Both the position numbers and the translations under genes were made by a program. A stretch of 64,000 nt of DNA from Antilocapra americana (Eukaryota; Chordata; Mammalia; Artiodactyla; Antilocapridae): contig ML664199.1 in assembly GCA_007570785.1 (NCBI GenBank), positions 17,920,957 to 17,984,956 of the forward strand, written 5' to 3'. Below the pieces are notes generated by a model. It saw only the letters and a program-made list of their open reading frames with translations. It was not told the DNA's origin and ran no database searches. The first letter of the stretch is position 1. Every line of letters starts with the position of its first letter. Positions 1 through 13,650 of the stretch are shown piece after piece.

Positions 1-79
1 CCACACCAGAATGTCGAGGAGGATCAAAACCTCAGAGATGTCCATGTGCTAAGAACATCAGAGTGTACACATAAGCCCC

Positions 80-240
80 TCCCATGAGCCAGGCACTGTT
101 TTAGAAATAGCAACACATTTAGCCCTCACTTTGTGAGGTAGGAATTATCATCCTGATTTTACACGAGAGAACAGAGGCTCAGAGATGTACACTGCTAAAG
201 CAGAAGAGCCCTATTTGAAAGTAGATCTGTCTGTGTATGC
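80..240 (+). mobile_element. MIR SINE
   Basis: Core words aggcactgtttta, gaggtaggaattatcatcc and acagaggctcagagatgt match the ordered landmarks of MIR in plus orientation. Old and diverged. Confidence 0.6.
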
Positions 241-1282
241 ATGAAATCACCATATCCAACTTCCTACACTGTCTGCTGCTTAAACATTTCTACAGGATTA
301 CTGAGGAGAATTCTATAACTTTGGATAAAGAGATGATCAGTAGGAACTACCACAGTTGAATCCACGCAACTGACAGTATCAGGCTGCCCGATAGGCCAAT
401 GCACTGTTTGGGCCCTTAGAGACCTGGAAGATTGGTGAGTCAGTTACCATTGGGTTCTTTTTGAATTCCTGCAGTTGTGTACTGCAGTAAAGGGTGCAGG
501 CAAAAGGGGAAAGTTTACCTTATTGTAAGACCATCAAAGACAGAGCTGCTTCCTGCCAGGCTATTATTACCCCAGCAATCACATCATAAAAATGTACGCT
601 CCTTATCCAGACAAGGGAACCAGGATTGCGAGACAGTTCTGGCAACTACATCAACAATAAAGGAAATTTACAAGACCAGACAGTGTTTAGTTCAAAGAAG
701 AGAAGCTGGCTAGCCGTGTATTATGTCTTCAAGAACCTGCCATATTGAGAAGAACAGGATTCTGTGTGTTCTGTCAGACTTGAGAATGTGTAACAGTAGA
801 CGTAAAATGAAAGCCAATTTTGGCCCAAAGGTTAAAAGAAAGTTCCAACAACTGGAATCTAACAAAGGAAGGGACTTTTGAGATAATGAGCCCACCCACC
901 TCTGGAGATGTCCAAGCAAGAGCAAATGACAGCAGGGATGCTCTGGCATGGACTTCTGAAAAGTATGAATGTTAGACTAGCTCACCTCCACAGCACCCTC
1001 CAATTCAAGGAGCCCACGATTCTGTGAACAAAGGGATAAACCTGAGGTCACACTAGGAAAATCAGCACTTAGAACCAAATATTAATGCTCTAATTCTATC
1101 CACATCCTAATCACATCTCACTAAGAGCTAGTGGCTCTTTCCAACCAAGCCCTAGCCACCTATGGTCATATTCCAGAACTAACTGAATATTTATGACATA
1201 ACTATAAGAATGATTTTTTAGTTTGCCAAGTGAAATTGTAAGATCTCTGGTTTTGGAGGAGGCAGCAGGGAGTGAGTGGGTG
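241..1282. other. No gene seen
   Basis: Mixed-composition sequence with only short chance open frames and no splice-bounded coding segment. No recognised repeat. Confidence 0.5.
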
Positions 1283-1450
1283 GTCAAAATAATAATATTA
1301 GCTAATATTCACACTAACTTTGCCATTTACAGGGAAATCTATGATCCAGTTAATCTTCACAACAACCCTGTTACACATGTTCGTCATTATCAGACACTGG
1401 TACGGGAAGAGGCTGCCCGGTTCCCCCAGATGGCTACAGACCTACTGAGT
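1283..1450 (+). mobile_element. MIR-like SINE fragment
   Basis: The order of taatcttcacaacaaccctg, then a short gap, then caga-rich sequence is MIR-like in plus orientation. Highly diverged. Confidence 0.4.
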
Positions 1451-2324
1451 AACACTCCAAGACCAGAGGGATCACTTTGACAGACACCATTTTGCTCCAA
1501 GTCCTACAGAGACTAGCTAGGCATTTAGGGTTATCCATTAAAATGTGTTCCCAGTTTTTGTAATGGAGCTAGCCATTTTGGCACACAAAGTGTGGCAGAA
1601 GTGAGTGCATTGCTCCGATCATGTATTTACAGTGTATACTTTTTACAAAACTACCAGTGTTTGCCAGTGTTTCAGTTATCAGGATGAGTTTCACATCCTG
1701 AGGATGCGTTCAGGTTAGGAGGCTAGACATTGCAAGAGATACTTATTAAGGCTCATGCCATCTACACACAGGTTGTCATTATCACTCACAGCTCCCATCG
1801 GCAGCATTGGATTTTGTATCCCGTATGCCCATCAGGTCTGCACTGAATCACCCTCTCTTCTGTCACAATACCTGTGGAGGCTTCCAGAAGGAAAACAATG
1901 TACACGTGCTAGCTAATCTGTGTGGGGATTAGAGGATGTGCACTTACTGTCACCTGGAGAAACCCTCCGTGTTGTTGGGGTTCTAGTAGAGTAATTAAAG
2001 GGCCTGGGAATAACTGGAGATGACCATCTTTGCTTCTAAAAACAAAGAACATCCATTACCAGAAACACGCCTTCCAGGATTTAAGCCAGGCAAAGCATTT
2101 AGGTAAAGCATCAGGTAGGGAACTACAGGGTAAGGCAGAGGAGAACATTCCAGGCAAAGGGGCCACCTGAGTAAAGGCAGGAAGGCATGGAAGTGAAGAG
2201 CCTCTTCTCTGTAACAGAGTACAGAGTGCACGCAGGGGCGCACACACAGGAGGCTGAACAGGTGGCCTGGGGGCCATAATAGGGGGTCCTTCTGACAACA
2301 AGCTCCAGAGAATACTTATTGCTG

Positions 2325-2512
2325 GGGTTCAGTGCTTGTCAGATGTGTATCAAAATCAGCTGGAGGGCTTGTTAAAGCTCAGCTTTCTGGTCCCCTCTGC
2401 AGAGTTCCTGACTCAGTGAGTCTGTGGTGGGCCCAAGAATTTGCATTTCTAACAAGCTCCCAGTTGATGCTAATGCTGCTGATCCAGGGACCACTCTTTG
2501 GGAACTGCTTTG
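2325..2512 (+). mobile_element. MER5A-like hAT-Charlie DNA transposon remnant
   Basis: Landmarks atcaaaatcagctggagggc, tgactcagtgagtctg, gaatttgcatttctaacaag and ccagggaccac occur in MER5A order and spacing. Non-autonomous, no coding capacity. Confidence 0.7.
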
Positions 2513-2639
2513 AATGGGGAAGTGAGGTGATCAGAGCTGTGTGCTTACTGTCTTTTTTGACCAGTTTGAAGAGCCAATAATTCTGTGAGAAGGTGTGTAA
2601 GGAAAGGAATTTGTGGGAAAAGAAATTGGCTCAAGGAGT

Positions 2640-2765
2640 AAATACACACATATATATATATATATACATATATATATTCTTTTTTATATTCTTTTCCATT
2701 ACAGCTTATCTTAGGATATTGGATATAGTTCCCTGTGCTATAGGGTAGGACTTGTCCAAATTCAT
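2640..2765 (+). repeat. AT microsatellite plus artiodactyl LINE 3'-end fragment
   Basis: An (AT/AC)n tract (2646-2680) is followed by ttcttttccattacagctta and agttccctgtgctatag, words shared with the fragment at 15080-15198/15859-15960. Probably one family, most likely an artiodactyl L1 3' end. Confidence 0.5.
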
Positions 2766-3412
2766 TTTCTTAGTGTCATTTTTTCTTAAGACTCTGACCA
2801 TGTTAGTCATCAGTGACCCCATCAGCAGGCAGAGGAATACATTATAGCTTTTCCTTCTCTATTCTTGATTTCTTAGGTGTGAAGAAGAATAAGGGATTAT
2901 GAGATTTAATCTGAAACATCTTGAGTTTCACTTCCATCACAGAAATGGCAATTAGAAAAGTACAGAAAAGGCTCAAAGACATGTCTTGTCTAGGAAATCC
3001 TGACATGGTCCAAAGGGGAGCATTAGCGTGGTGTTCTTCTAGGCTCAACACTAACAAAGATGCTGCCTTAACTAAGGTGGGCATGTGCTTTAGGGCAGAG
3101 CAGGAGGAAAGAAGGGGGAAGGTTTTCTACCAGTAGGAGGGATGGGAGCAAGTTAGTCTTAAACCCTATCCTATGCCTGGTTGATGTAAGAGAAAGCTAT
3201 CATTCTCTGCACTAAAGTATTATTGATGATTGGAGTTGAATGCATGGCTTCATTCTATATTCTATCAAGGCTCTTCTTGAGTCAAGCGCTATAGCCCAGT
3301 CTAACCGAGGAACACTGTATTCTAAGGCTACACCACAGTAGAGGTGAAAAAGTGACCCAGCAACTGTAGGACCTGAGTTTTTTCCTTGGTTCTGCAACCC
3401 TGAATTTGGGCA
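2766..3412. other. No gene seen
   Basis: Short overlapping open frames on both strands in 2840-3140 lack family resemblance and splice sites. Nothing else recognised. Confidence 0.5.
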
Positions 3413-3603
3413 AGATTTTATGGTTAAGAATCTGCCTGCAATGAAGGAAACCCAGGTTTTATCCCTGTGTTGGGAAGAGCCCCAGGAAAAAGAAATGGCA
3501 ACCCATGCCAGTATTCTTGTCTGGAGAATTCCATGGATAGAGGAGCCTGGTAGGCTACAGTCCATGGTGTTGCAAAGAGTCAGACACAACTGAACTACTA
3601 ACA
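3413..3603 (+). mobile_element. Bov-tA SINE
   Basis: tRNA-derived head (ttaagaatctgcctgcaatg) and Bov-A tail (gaggagcctggtaggctaca, agagtcagacacaactga). The first part of the tRNA head is missing. Confidence 0.85.
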
Positions 3604-5501
3604 CTTTCATTTTATCTTCACTGGACCTCAAATTCTTTGTGTGAGGGAGGATGGAAGTCATATCTAGTTATCTGTATGACCTCCACCATCACTGGTCTTC
3701 TAGACTCTGCACTACCTAGCAGATGCCAATTTCATGGAATGAGAGCATCCTGACTAGTGGTCATGGCACTGTCCCCCGAGACAGCTCGTTTTACCTGAAC
3801 TCCGCTAAGTCCTGGTGTCTTAGCATTTATCTCTGTGCTGGCCAGAGAACACCAGATGGGAAAGTTTCCATATTAACTAGTAAGAAAATACTCTAGGATA
3901 CTAATGATCTCATCTGGCTAGAGTGAATGAGGAAGGTTTAGTCCTTATCTCCTCATCAACAATATCAAAAGCATTTATGCCACGAAGAAGAACAAACACT
4001 ATCAGTCACTTTAAGGGATTTCCAAGGAGGCCTCAACATGGCTCTTCCCATTCAGACTACAAAGGTTGGCCAACCCCACACTCAGCTCACAGGCAATGTT
4101 TCCTCTCCTTACCGATCACCCCAACTCTGTCCACTCCTCTGTATTATGTGTGTATGTGTCTGTTTCCCTAACCACCCCACACAGAGTCATTCTCTTTGAG
4201 GACCAGTGACATAGTTTGCTCTTCTTTACCTAATTGCAGTTTTCTCTATCCACCATGACTTGGAAAACAATTAAGGGCACAACTTTAATGCTTTTAAGTC
4301 CTGATTCTCCACCTGTTGCTGGGAGTCTAAGATCCCCATGGATTCCCACCATTTCCGAACATGCCCCTTGACCCCACGGCCCAACAGGACAACGGCCCTT
4401 CTCTGTAACCCTTCGCTGCCACCATGGGTGGTGGAGTCCTGGAGCTCACTGCCACTGGCAGCAGGAGACCAGGGCCCTGCCCCTGTCTGGTCCAGTGCTC
4501 ACCCTGGGTCTGCTCTCACAGGTTTTCCTCCTGGCTTTCATCACAGAAGGGAAAGCCCCTTTCTTCATCCGTGATAACAGTTGCTCATTCCTATAAGACT
4601 CCTCCCACCTCCCAAGGAAACCTGATATCCTTCATATACAGTTTCATCTGCAGGTAAGCAAAGCATTCCCAGAGGTAGACAAGAGAATGTTGAATGCTAC
4701 CTTCCCATGCCTTACTCTTACCAACCGTGAGCTAAAGTCCAACATCAGGACGGATAAGAATGTAACTTTTCTCCTATCCCTCAGTAAGTTCCTTCTCGAC
4801 CTAAGGGTACTAGGATTACCCATGAGATGTCCCCTCTCTTAATTTATAATTATGAACATGAATTGCTTACAATGTAAGAGCTCAATTTAAGCCCCAAAAT
4901 TCTATTTTTTTTTCCCCAGAAAGTTTTAGGAGATTCTCAGAAAAAAAAATAACAGCCAACAGTCTGTTCTGAGTTTCTGGAAAGGTGTATCTTCAAAACA
5001 TTACTCCTCTGGGGTGCCTTTCACAACACTTGGATCATAGAAGGTACATGTTTGACAAGCAAATACATGTATCAAATAATTCACTCTCCTCTTGGAAAAT
5101 GCAAAGCTCGCAAGTGAGTGACCATGGAGTAGTCAGTTTGTAGGAAAAGGTGAGTAGTAGGGAAGGTGAACAGACTCTTGCCTGGGCCATACATGTTCAG
5201 ACAGGCAGTGGGGTGTGGAGGGGAAAGAAGACTAGAGGCCTGGGAACTGGGAAGGTAGGAAGGGGCAGGTGAAGAAAACCGAAACACTTGGCTGAAGAGG
5301 AAAACAATGGTGTGAAAAAATGAGACAGGAAAAGAGGCAATCAAAGTGGGCAGGTACCTCATACCTATCTGGCCCAGCCTACAGCTATCTCACAGAAAAG
5401 ACTCCCAGTGTAAAAAGAGAGAAATGGCAGCGTAAACAAGTTAGAAAATGAGGTGGATACTGTACAGATAGATGACTCTGTCCTCTAAAGACAGGCAAGA
5501 G
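3604..5501. other. No gene seen
   Basis: Intergenic-looking. Overlapping frames around 4338-4657 show no conserved motif. No recognised repeat. Confidence 0.5.
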
Positions 5502-5735
5502 GGGACTTCCCTGGTGGTCCAGTGGCTAAGATTCAGCTCCCAATTCAGGGGGCCCGGGTTCGAATCCTAGTCAAACAACTAGATCCCACATGCCACAACT
5601 GCGTGCTGCAACTAAGAGTTCACATGCCACTAAAAAGATCCTGCATGCTGCAACAAAGATGGAAGATCCTGAAGACTGAAACTAAGGCCTGGTGCAGCCA
5701 AATAAATAAATTAAGAAAAAAAAATATTTTTTAAA
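5502..5735 (+). mobile_element. CHR-2-type tRNA-derived SINE
   Basis: Starts ggacttccctggtggtccag, has a B-box-like gggttcgaatcc, then the ctgcaacta/cacatgcca tail repeats and an A-rich end with aaataaataaa. This is the ruminant/cetacean-lineage tRNA SINE. Confidence 0.8.
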
Positions 5736-7736
5736 TGACAGACGATGGAAGGTTGGAGACTGGGTTACCAAAGGGTCCTCAGAAGTTGGGCAGCCAGTTC
5801 TTTCCTATGATACTGGCATCTACCGCCCATCCAAGGGGTGACATATAAGGGCCAAAACAGAGACTGGAGGGGGAAAGCTTACACTGCTCCACGAACCATC
5901 AGCTGTGAGACCAACAGAGACGAGAGCACTGGCTCTGTCAGAGTCAGGCCAGGAAATAAAGGACACATCGTCCACACCCCGGTCCTCTAACCCGTCAGGG
6001 CCCCAGACTGGCTGGGATGCATTTCCCACTGGAGAGCTGGGCTTGGCCTCCCCCAGCCCCAATCGACAGCAGAGCTGTGAATTCTGAAGCAAACGCAGAG
6101 GACCTGTGAGCAGTAGGCTGCTGTCACAAAGCCCATGCACTGAACTCCTCCAGGAGAGAGGAGCTACTGCCGAGTCCTTGCTCCTGTCTGAGAAATAAGG
6201 CTGTGGATTAGAAGCAACGGAACATGTGGCAGCAGGGAGAAATGAGAGTGGAGGAGGCGAAAGATTCAGAGAAACAAGAGCTCAGACACTCTATCGGGGG
6301 ACAAAGGGCCGGCTCCATGCGTTTCAGTTGCCCTCAGACTATCATTGACTGACAGCAGTACTGCACCGTCTCTGGCAGTGAATGTCTCCAGTCATTAACT
6401 TAAAAATTACATTAAATATGTAATCTTTAAGAAACCAAGACTATAAAAGCTTAACAGCTAATTTTTAAATGTTGAAAAATTATTTTTTTTACTTAAAGAG
6501 GTAAATTTTAGATACCAGGAAAGAAACATGCTATTTGGAATACATCATTGTGGGAGAAGGCTAGAAAGTTGGAAAAATAGAATGTTTCTTGTATACAAGA
6601 ATGAGCTCTAAATTTATGCCTTTCAATGCATCCTTACCTAAGTAACTAAGTATTAAGGTGGTGATCAGTGCAAGGAGGAAAAAGAAAGTCTTATACAACA
6701 TTGATGGTGATTACATAGTATAGAAATTTCACAAGTATTCTGGCTGGTGTATATAAAAACTCCTCTGGAGAGCTAATGATAGACCCTAGGGAATTCTGGT
6801 TCTAACAAAGCATCAATAAAACCAGCAGCAACTCCCCAGGAATCAAAGGCTACAACTGCCCTCCAAAGGGGCTGCTGACAGCCCAGCCTCTGAAATAGCT
6901 ACCAAAATCAATACCAATCACTGGACAATGACATTCAGAGGACACTGAGCACTCGAATGATTGCGTCAGGGTGCCATTTGTCAGAGCCAAGCACTTGCGT
7001 TTCCAAATGGCAAATCCCTTTCAGGAGCAGATGTATGACCATTAGGGCCTGGCTATGCTGAGAGCCTTGGAAACTGTTTTGCAAGCTGTTATCATTAAGC
7101 AAGTAATAACATTTCTTAAGTCTGCTTGGGTGCATAATTAAGACGGGTTTCAACTCATCAGCCACCACACCTATTGTCTGAAAGCCATCACAGAAGGGAT
7201 AAGTACGCCTGCAATAAAATGAACTAGGGCAGAGTTAACAGCTTCCAGGTAAGCTACAGTGCCAGAAAGCTGGGCCTTCGAGAAGCAGCAGGACAGAGGC
7301 CCAATCCCTGGTGGCCCATGTCACCAACCTGCCTTCCTCCCTCTGAACAAGTGATCAGGAGGTCATGTAGGGGGCTTGCTGGATCCCCAAAGTACAGGAA
7401 GGAGGGGGAACCTGGATGGGGGAATGAGCCTGCCCCAGGAAATAATTCATTCCTTTCCTGAGCTCCTCCACACAGCTGGGAACTAAGAACATGCAGGCTT
7501 TTACACAAGAAAGGGTGGGTTCAGTCTCAGATGGCATTTCTGCCAAAGACCAAGGAAAAGACACTGCACTGGGCCCACCACGAACAGCCTCGGCCACATC
7601 CGTGGGTTGAGTGTGTGCACTGCTGACATTGTGCTGAACACTGTGTACTCTGTGGCCACCTTTCTACTAGGAGCCGCCTCCTCTGGGCAGATTCCATTCA
7701 TCTGCCCTCAGCAATCTGAGAAGAGTGGCTAGGAGC
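5736..7736. other. No gene seen
   Basis: No convincing exon. The 106-residue minus-strand frame near 5820-6140 lacks homology that I recognise and has no donor or acceptor context. Confidence 0.45.
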
Positions 7737-8180
7737 TGGTGGGGTGTAGTGGAGAGTGTATGGCCTTGGAGCCAGGTGAATCCGAGTTGCAATCCTGGCT
7801 CACTACTTACATAATTGCTGGATCACTTCTTTTCTTTCCTCAGGCCTCAGCTTCCACAAGTATAAAGAGGGATTAATGATACTTATCTTTCATGTCTGTT
7901 TTAAGAATTCAAGATAATATATAGCAAAGTGATTGGCACAGAGTTGGTCAATGAAAGTGAAAATCGGTCATTCGTGTGAGACTCTTTGTGACCCCATGGA
8001 CTATACAGTCCATGGAATTCTCGAGGCCAGAATACTGGAGAGGGTAGCCTTTCCCTTCTCCAGGAGATCTTCCCAACCCAGGGATTGAACCTAGGTCTCC
8101 CACATTGCAGGTGGATTCTTTACCAGCTGAGCCACAAGGGAAGCCCTTATGGTCAATAAATAATAGCTGTTATTATTACT
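7737..8180 (+). mobile_element. MIR SINE split by a Bov-tA
   Basis: MIR landmarks (tggagccaggtgaatccgag, cctcaggcctcagcttccac, tggcacagagttggtcaat) run to 7952 and resume at 8150 with aataaataatagctgttatt. The Bov-tA lies between. Confidence 0.65.
7953..8149 (-). mobile_element. Bov-tA SINE with 8-bp target duplication
   Basis: Reverse-oriented: Bov-A part first (actctttgtgaccccatgga), then tRNA part ending gccacaagggaagccc. Flanked by TGGTCAAT at 7945-7952 and 8150-8157. Confidence 0.85.
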
Positions 8181-11103
8181 AATATATTATCCTTGGAGGT
8201 GTATGACTACATGGAGATGATTTGAAGTGGGGAGGGGAGAAAATAGACGTTGACACAAACAATGAAATGGGCTTCACTTGTAAAGAAGACTTCCGCCCGC
8301 CATGCATCTCTCCTATAGAAACCCTGCCCCCCTCAAAGGTATTACGAGGATCAACACACTCTTTACTTTCATTGAGTAAGTTTCCCACAGCCTTGTGATC
8401 TGAAGCTGGCAAGTTGCATCCTGTTTACATGGGTAGGAGAAACTGAGGTACACAAGACGACCCGATTCTCTGAGTGAGTCAGAAGCACTACCCAAACAGA
8501 AACCCAGGGGCATCACAGTGCTCACTCTTTCTGGACCTGCACTGTTCTAACAAACGATTCATCTTGGTAGAAGTCCCAATTAAAAAAAAAAAAAAAAAAG
8601 ATTAGTCCTACAATGGAGAGCACTATGTTTGGGGCCACCAGGCAGTTCACATGCATAAGCCCCAGGCTGGGCTCCAACCCCCTTCTGTGCCAATTCTTCC
8701 TCACTCGATTGTGTCTGGTTCTCAAAGGAGTTGAGCAGGATTATAGACAGCTAGGACCCACAGCAGACCTTCCTCCCTAGAGTCAACCACAGGAACATGT
8801 CCATGCTGGGCACCTGCCTCTCCTCAGATGCTGGCTCTCGGGCTCCCCTGGCCGGTTCTTGAGCACACATCTTTCCCCCCAGTAGGCTACTTCAGACTCA
8901 GTTCACTGAGCCTGAGCTGAGAACCTGCAGGGCCCTGCTTGCTGCTGTAAAAGGAACCAGCTTCATCAGGGGAGTCCACTTCCACCACTCCGCAGGATTT
9001 GACCTTGGGTTTTGTTTCCTGCTAGTGAGATTATTCTCCCGCCTCTCGCGGTCTAATGGCCCCCTGCAAACACAGCCTGGACAAGGGCCTTTCCTTACGA
9101 AACCTGGTAGCCGCGCAAAGTTCAGAGAGGGTGAGACCAAGCGGCTACCAGAGACCACTGAAGAAATCCCTTCTCTCATCTCCCTCTACTAGATGGTCTT
9201 CCACTGGAAGAACTTGACCTGGAATTCTTTGCTCTCTTAGTTGGGTAGTGTCATGATCTTATGCATTTAAGAGCATAGTACAAGGGAGGCACTTATAAAT
9301 AGGCAACTGGCTTTGCATGTAGCAAAGTGATTTAACTATAATACAGGACAAAAGTGTCTGCTGAATGAATGAATGTCCCCCTTTCTTGTTAACCTATGCT
9401 CTTATTTCATATCTTGCTATTTTTAATTGTACCTGAAGTGATGATGTACCAGTTCCTTAGAAATGCAAACTCAAATTAAGTTCCTTTAGAGAAACCATTG
9501 GAATGTAGCTACATTCAGGAGAGCAAATGCAAGGACCCAATCATCTATCTAATTAGTAATTTTTTTCTGCTGACTTGACGCAGAGTTCCGTCAGCTGTTG
9601 CTTTATTTCAGAGACCACAGGCATTCCTCTGTAGTCAGGGAGAGGAAACCAAAGCAACTTCTTGCCACAAGTTCAAAAAGCCAAAGAAGCTCACAACCTA
9701 GGAAGGTCTCTCCACAGGCCTGGACGACTTTGCTGCCACGGTCACCGACACAATAGCAACGTAAGAAACGTCAGGGCATCAGCTGGCTGGAGAGCTTGCT
9801 GTTAAAATCCATCTGGGCCCAGCTCCTGGTATCCTCTCTCCACTTTTGCTAAATTTATGGCAGTAGTTCAGAAGCTCTGCGACACGGAACTGCTCCCTCT
9901 CCTCCCACATTCCTCCTGCCAATCCTCTTCGTAAATGTTTGCTTTAAACGTAATCTGCAGCTTTACTAGGATTATGGCCCGAGCACACATTTTTTTCGTC
10001 ATCTGGATCTGTGCTAAGAGAGCTGATGCCTTCCTGCGCCCTCAGTGCTCGCCTCCGCCTTCACTCCTCAGCCTCTCCCCAGGCCTTTCTGTTCCGATGG
10101 GGCATTTCAGAACCTGAACCCTGCAGAGTTCTTGAGGACGGGGATCACTCGTTACCCTTCCTCTGTGTCTTTTCTGTGCCTCACACACAGGAGGCGCTCG
10201 ATAAATATTCCCAGCAAACTGGTCTGTTCACTGCTCTCTGAAGCATGTTCCCATCTCTGAGTTCTCGATGAAGCCTTGCCTCCTGCCAAGAATGCACTCT
10301 CTACTTTCCCATTTATGCAAATGCTGGCTATCCCTGGGGACCAAAATCAAGCCCTCTGAAATCTCATAATTAACACAGCACTTTTTTTTTTCCAATTAGT
10401 TTGGGTCTACTAGTTGTCTCCCCAGTTAATCTGAAGTCTGGTAAGCTTCATCTGGACTGAAGCAACTTGCCAGAACCAAAACCAGGTGAGAAAGGCGGTC
10501 CAGGGCCAACGTTTGCCTCAGGGGTGATGTCTGGAATCTTTCCAAATCAGACACTGGGGATAACACATGAAAGATGCCTATCTAGAGGTGGAATCTATGC
10601 AAGTGACTCAGATTCAAAGGCAAAAGTGAAGGAACAGAATGGATACAGAAGCTGAGGTCAGGATGCAGTCTGTCCAGAAGGATGCCCTAGGAAAAGGCTT
10701 GTTGGACATGATACTTATGTTGAAAGTTCAGGTCCTGCCCCTTCAGGCAGGATGACCTGGCCCTTAAAGCAGTCCTCCCCAGTCCTCCACACTGACACTG
10801 CCCAGTAGGAACTGCTGATCCCTTATTAGAATACTTCCATCCTCTCCCTGGATCTAGCACAGTGCTGTACACACAGCAGGAAGGAAAGGAAGCAGAGAGG
10901 GCAGAAGGGAGACTAGTGGATCAGTGGTCCACTCCCCTTGGCCAGTTCAGAAGGCCAGAGTGAGCCCAGGTATCCACCACCCTCATATCCACTTGTCTTT
11001 AATAGCTGCCAGTTCTTTCATGCTTGGGGGATTGCTTTAATCTCTTTGGGAAGTTTTGGGTTTCTCAAGCACAGGACTTCAACTCTTTGTTTTCTATCTA
11101 CCC
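8181..11103. other. No gene seen
   Basis: Contains a plain A-run at 8580-8600. No gene or repeat identified with confidence. Open frames at 9935-10260 overlap each other in three frames and look like composition effects. Confidence 0.45.
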
Positions 11104-11170
11104 CAGGTGGCTGGAACTCACCTTTCCTGTTCCAGACCTTGTGTGTTATCTCTGAGCAAACACAATCTCT
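11104..11170 (+). repeat. Copy 1 of a diverged 61-67 bp repeat pair
   Basis: Aligns without gaps to 12008-12074 over 61 bp with 9 mismatches by eye (about 85%), mostly transitions. Shared words include caggtggctgg and cctgttccag. Family unknown. Confidence 0.65.
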
Positions 11171-12007
11171 GTAGAAAAAGAGATTCCTATCTCTGAGGAA
11201 ACAGGTGCTGGTTCCAGCCTCAAGTGTGGGGTCTTTGCTGCTCACAAGGGGCTCTGGGCAAGACTCTGCTTCCAGTTAAGCAAGGGCAGCTGGGACACCC
11301 TTGTGAGTTCCTCTGCCTTTGCCTAGTTTCCCACAGTTGCCTCATTCTCCATCCTACCCAAAACACATGAAGACAACTATGCCAAGAGGGGAGGAGTGCC
11401 CCCCCACCCCATCTGCCTCCAATAAGGCTTTCCCCAAACCTGTCTATTTAGGGGTGGAGATAGGGGACTGTCTCCTCATGATCCTTCTCACAGTCATTAG
11501 CAGAGTAACCACAGGTCCATGTTTATGGCCCCATCCAAGTCCTCCCAAACTTTCCACTGCCAAGTGCACCAAGAATGGACATGGTCTGAGCATGACTTGA
11601 GCCTGGGCCTGCCCCATCTCTCTCCTGACTGTTTTTCAAGGCAGAATCACACCTATGGGAAAGGAATGTTAGTATCATGATGCCCCTCCCTCTAATCACA
11701 TGCAAAGTCAAAAAACTAATTGTATCAGGGGAATTCTGAGCAGTAAAAACAAAATCCAAATCCCTTATAAAACAAATGAAAGGAAAGTTCTGCTCCATTC
11801 AGTGAAACCTGATTTCAGATCAACTGAGTGTAGAAAAAGAAAAAAAGCCCATGTTACAAAAGAGTGAATTAAAGCAGCCAAGCAAAACCCAAATGGCAAA
11901 GTGCAGGAGGTGCGTGGTTATTTTCATAATCAATGAGAAAGGGGCAGGACTGCAGAAAAGAGAGGTGAGCCGGGTAGCAGCCCAGGAGAAGCAGCTCCCT
12001 AAGCAGA

Positions 12008-12074
12008 CAGGTGGCTGGGACCCACCTGTCCTGTTCCAGGCCCTGGGCGTTACCTCTGAGCAGACACAAGCTGG
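12008..12074 (+). repeat. Copy 2 of the 61-67 bp repeat pair
   Basis: Partner of 11104-11170, same orientation, 904 bp downstream. Flanks do not obviously match, so the shared unit seems short. Confidence 0.65.
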
Positions 12075-12169
12075 TCTCTTATCAGAGGACAGCGCTCACC
12101 CAGCACCTGATACACATGGAGACTCCTACTCAGGACTGGGACTACAACCCTGTGGGTAGGGAGCACAGG

Positions 12170-12300
12170 GGCTGCTGAATTCATTGATTACATAGATGAG
12201 GAAACCAAGGCCCAGAAAGATGTCTGCCAGGTCTTCTAAAAGAACAATAAGATAACCAGAACTTGAATTTGGCTGTTCTAATGCCAAGTTTAGAGCTCCC
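12170..12300 (+). mobile_element. MIR SINE fragment
   Basis: Words catagatgaggaaaccaaggc, ccagaaagatgt and accagaacttgaatttggct follow MIR order. Confidence 0.55.
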
Positions 12301-13650
12301 TGCACAGGCTGGGGGGCCCTGGGGCCTCTGCTGCAGGGGAAGGAACTCAGCTGAGTAGTTGGTGAGGTCCCCTGGGCTTTTTTCACCCCTTCTAAACAGG
12401 AAGTGAGAGCACAGACTTCTGGCCAGCTCCCAACCAGCCCTATTATTCCAGTGCAGCCCCCGGGCTCAACAGACTTTTGATGGCCATGAACTGGCCCTCC
12501 ACCAAAGGCATGAGTTCAGTCTTACTCCTTTATGCCAAAGCTGTTTCTAGTAAAACACATCTATAAAGAGATTTCTCCTCAGGAGGCCCCACCCAGCTAG
12601 CCAAAGGGAGAGAATGGGAGGGTGACAGGGCTGCCTATTTTGGGAAATCTGTCAGTTCTCTATCAGCAGAGCCTGGGCCTCCAGCCAACAGGTCCCTGGA
12701 GGGAGGAAGAATGAGTTGGAGGCAGCTGTAGAGAACTGGTGTCCCTAGTTTGGGGACTCCTAGGCTCCAGCGAGGGGGTGGTCTCAGCCCCTGAGCTCAG
12801 GCTACATCAGGATCACTGGCCTAGCCCTTCTTCCACCTCTGGGAAAGAGGCTCCACTTCCCACAGCCTGGCCTGAGGCCCCTGGGGAAGGGTAGGAGCCG
12901 AGGCTGTGCCCCTTCCCTTAGCAAAGTGTCCGGAGGCCAAGAGGCCCACATGTGTCCTCTACCCCTGAAAGGAAGAAGCAGTCCCTTGCTGTGTGACACT
13001 AGGCAATTTCCTCATCTGGAAAAGAGTGACAGCAACACTTCCTTCATAGAACACTATGGTGACTGTGGGTGAAGCACCCAGCACCCTGGGCACTTGTCTA
13101 GGAGCCATTGTCCCTTCTCCCAGCAGATATTCTGAATCCTGTGGCCTCAGCCCCTCAAACATCTTGTTCTGTATCAAATACATTTTTTCCCTGAAGCCCA
13201 GATACATTTCTCTCTACCCCAGCCGCATATTCCTGTGTATCTCTCCAGCATTTCTAACCCTTAGTTCTACCAGATATTTTATCTACCAAGCAGGTATATC
13301 ACATTCACTACAGACCCAGCACTTTCTGAGACCTTAACAAATCGGTTTCTCAAGATGCCAGCACAAGTTGCACTGACTGGGGAGGAGCGCAAAGGGAAGA
13401 GCCACGCGTTGTCTGGGCATATGTGGTCGGAGGGACAGCACCTCAGTGTAACCCTTTCTCCTTAATCATCACCTAAACGGGGCTTTCCACCTAATGCTCC
13501 CAACAGCACACAAGAAGTGCTAATTTTGCAAAGGAAAATTTGGTGGCTAACCCTTGTCTCTACTCCAAATACAGTGTATGTCTTCTTTCGGGGTGTTTTC
13601 AAACTCTTATTCTGCAGATTTCTGATGTTAATGTGTTATCTTTCTTTAAG
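12301..13650. other. No gene seen
   Basis: GC-richer stretch (12300-12960) then mixed sequence. No exon with matching splice sites and homology found. Confidence 0.45.
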
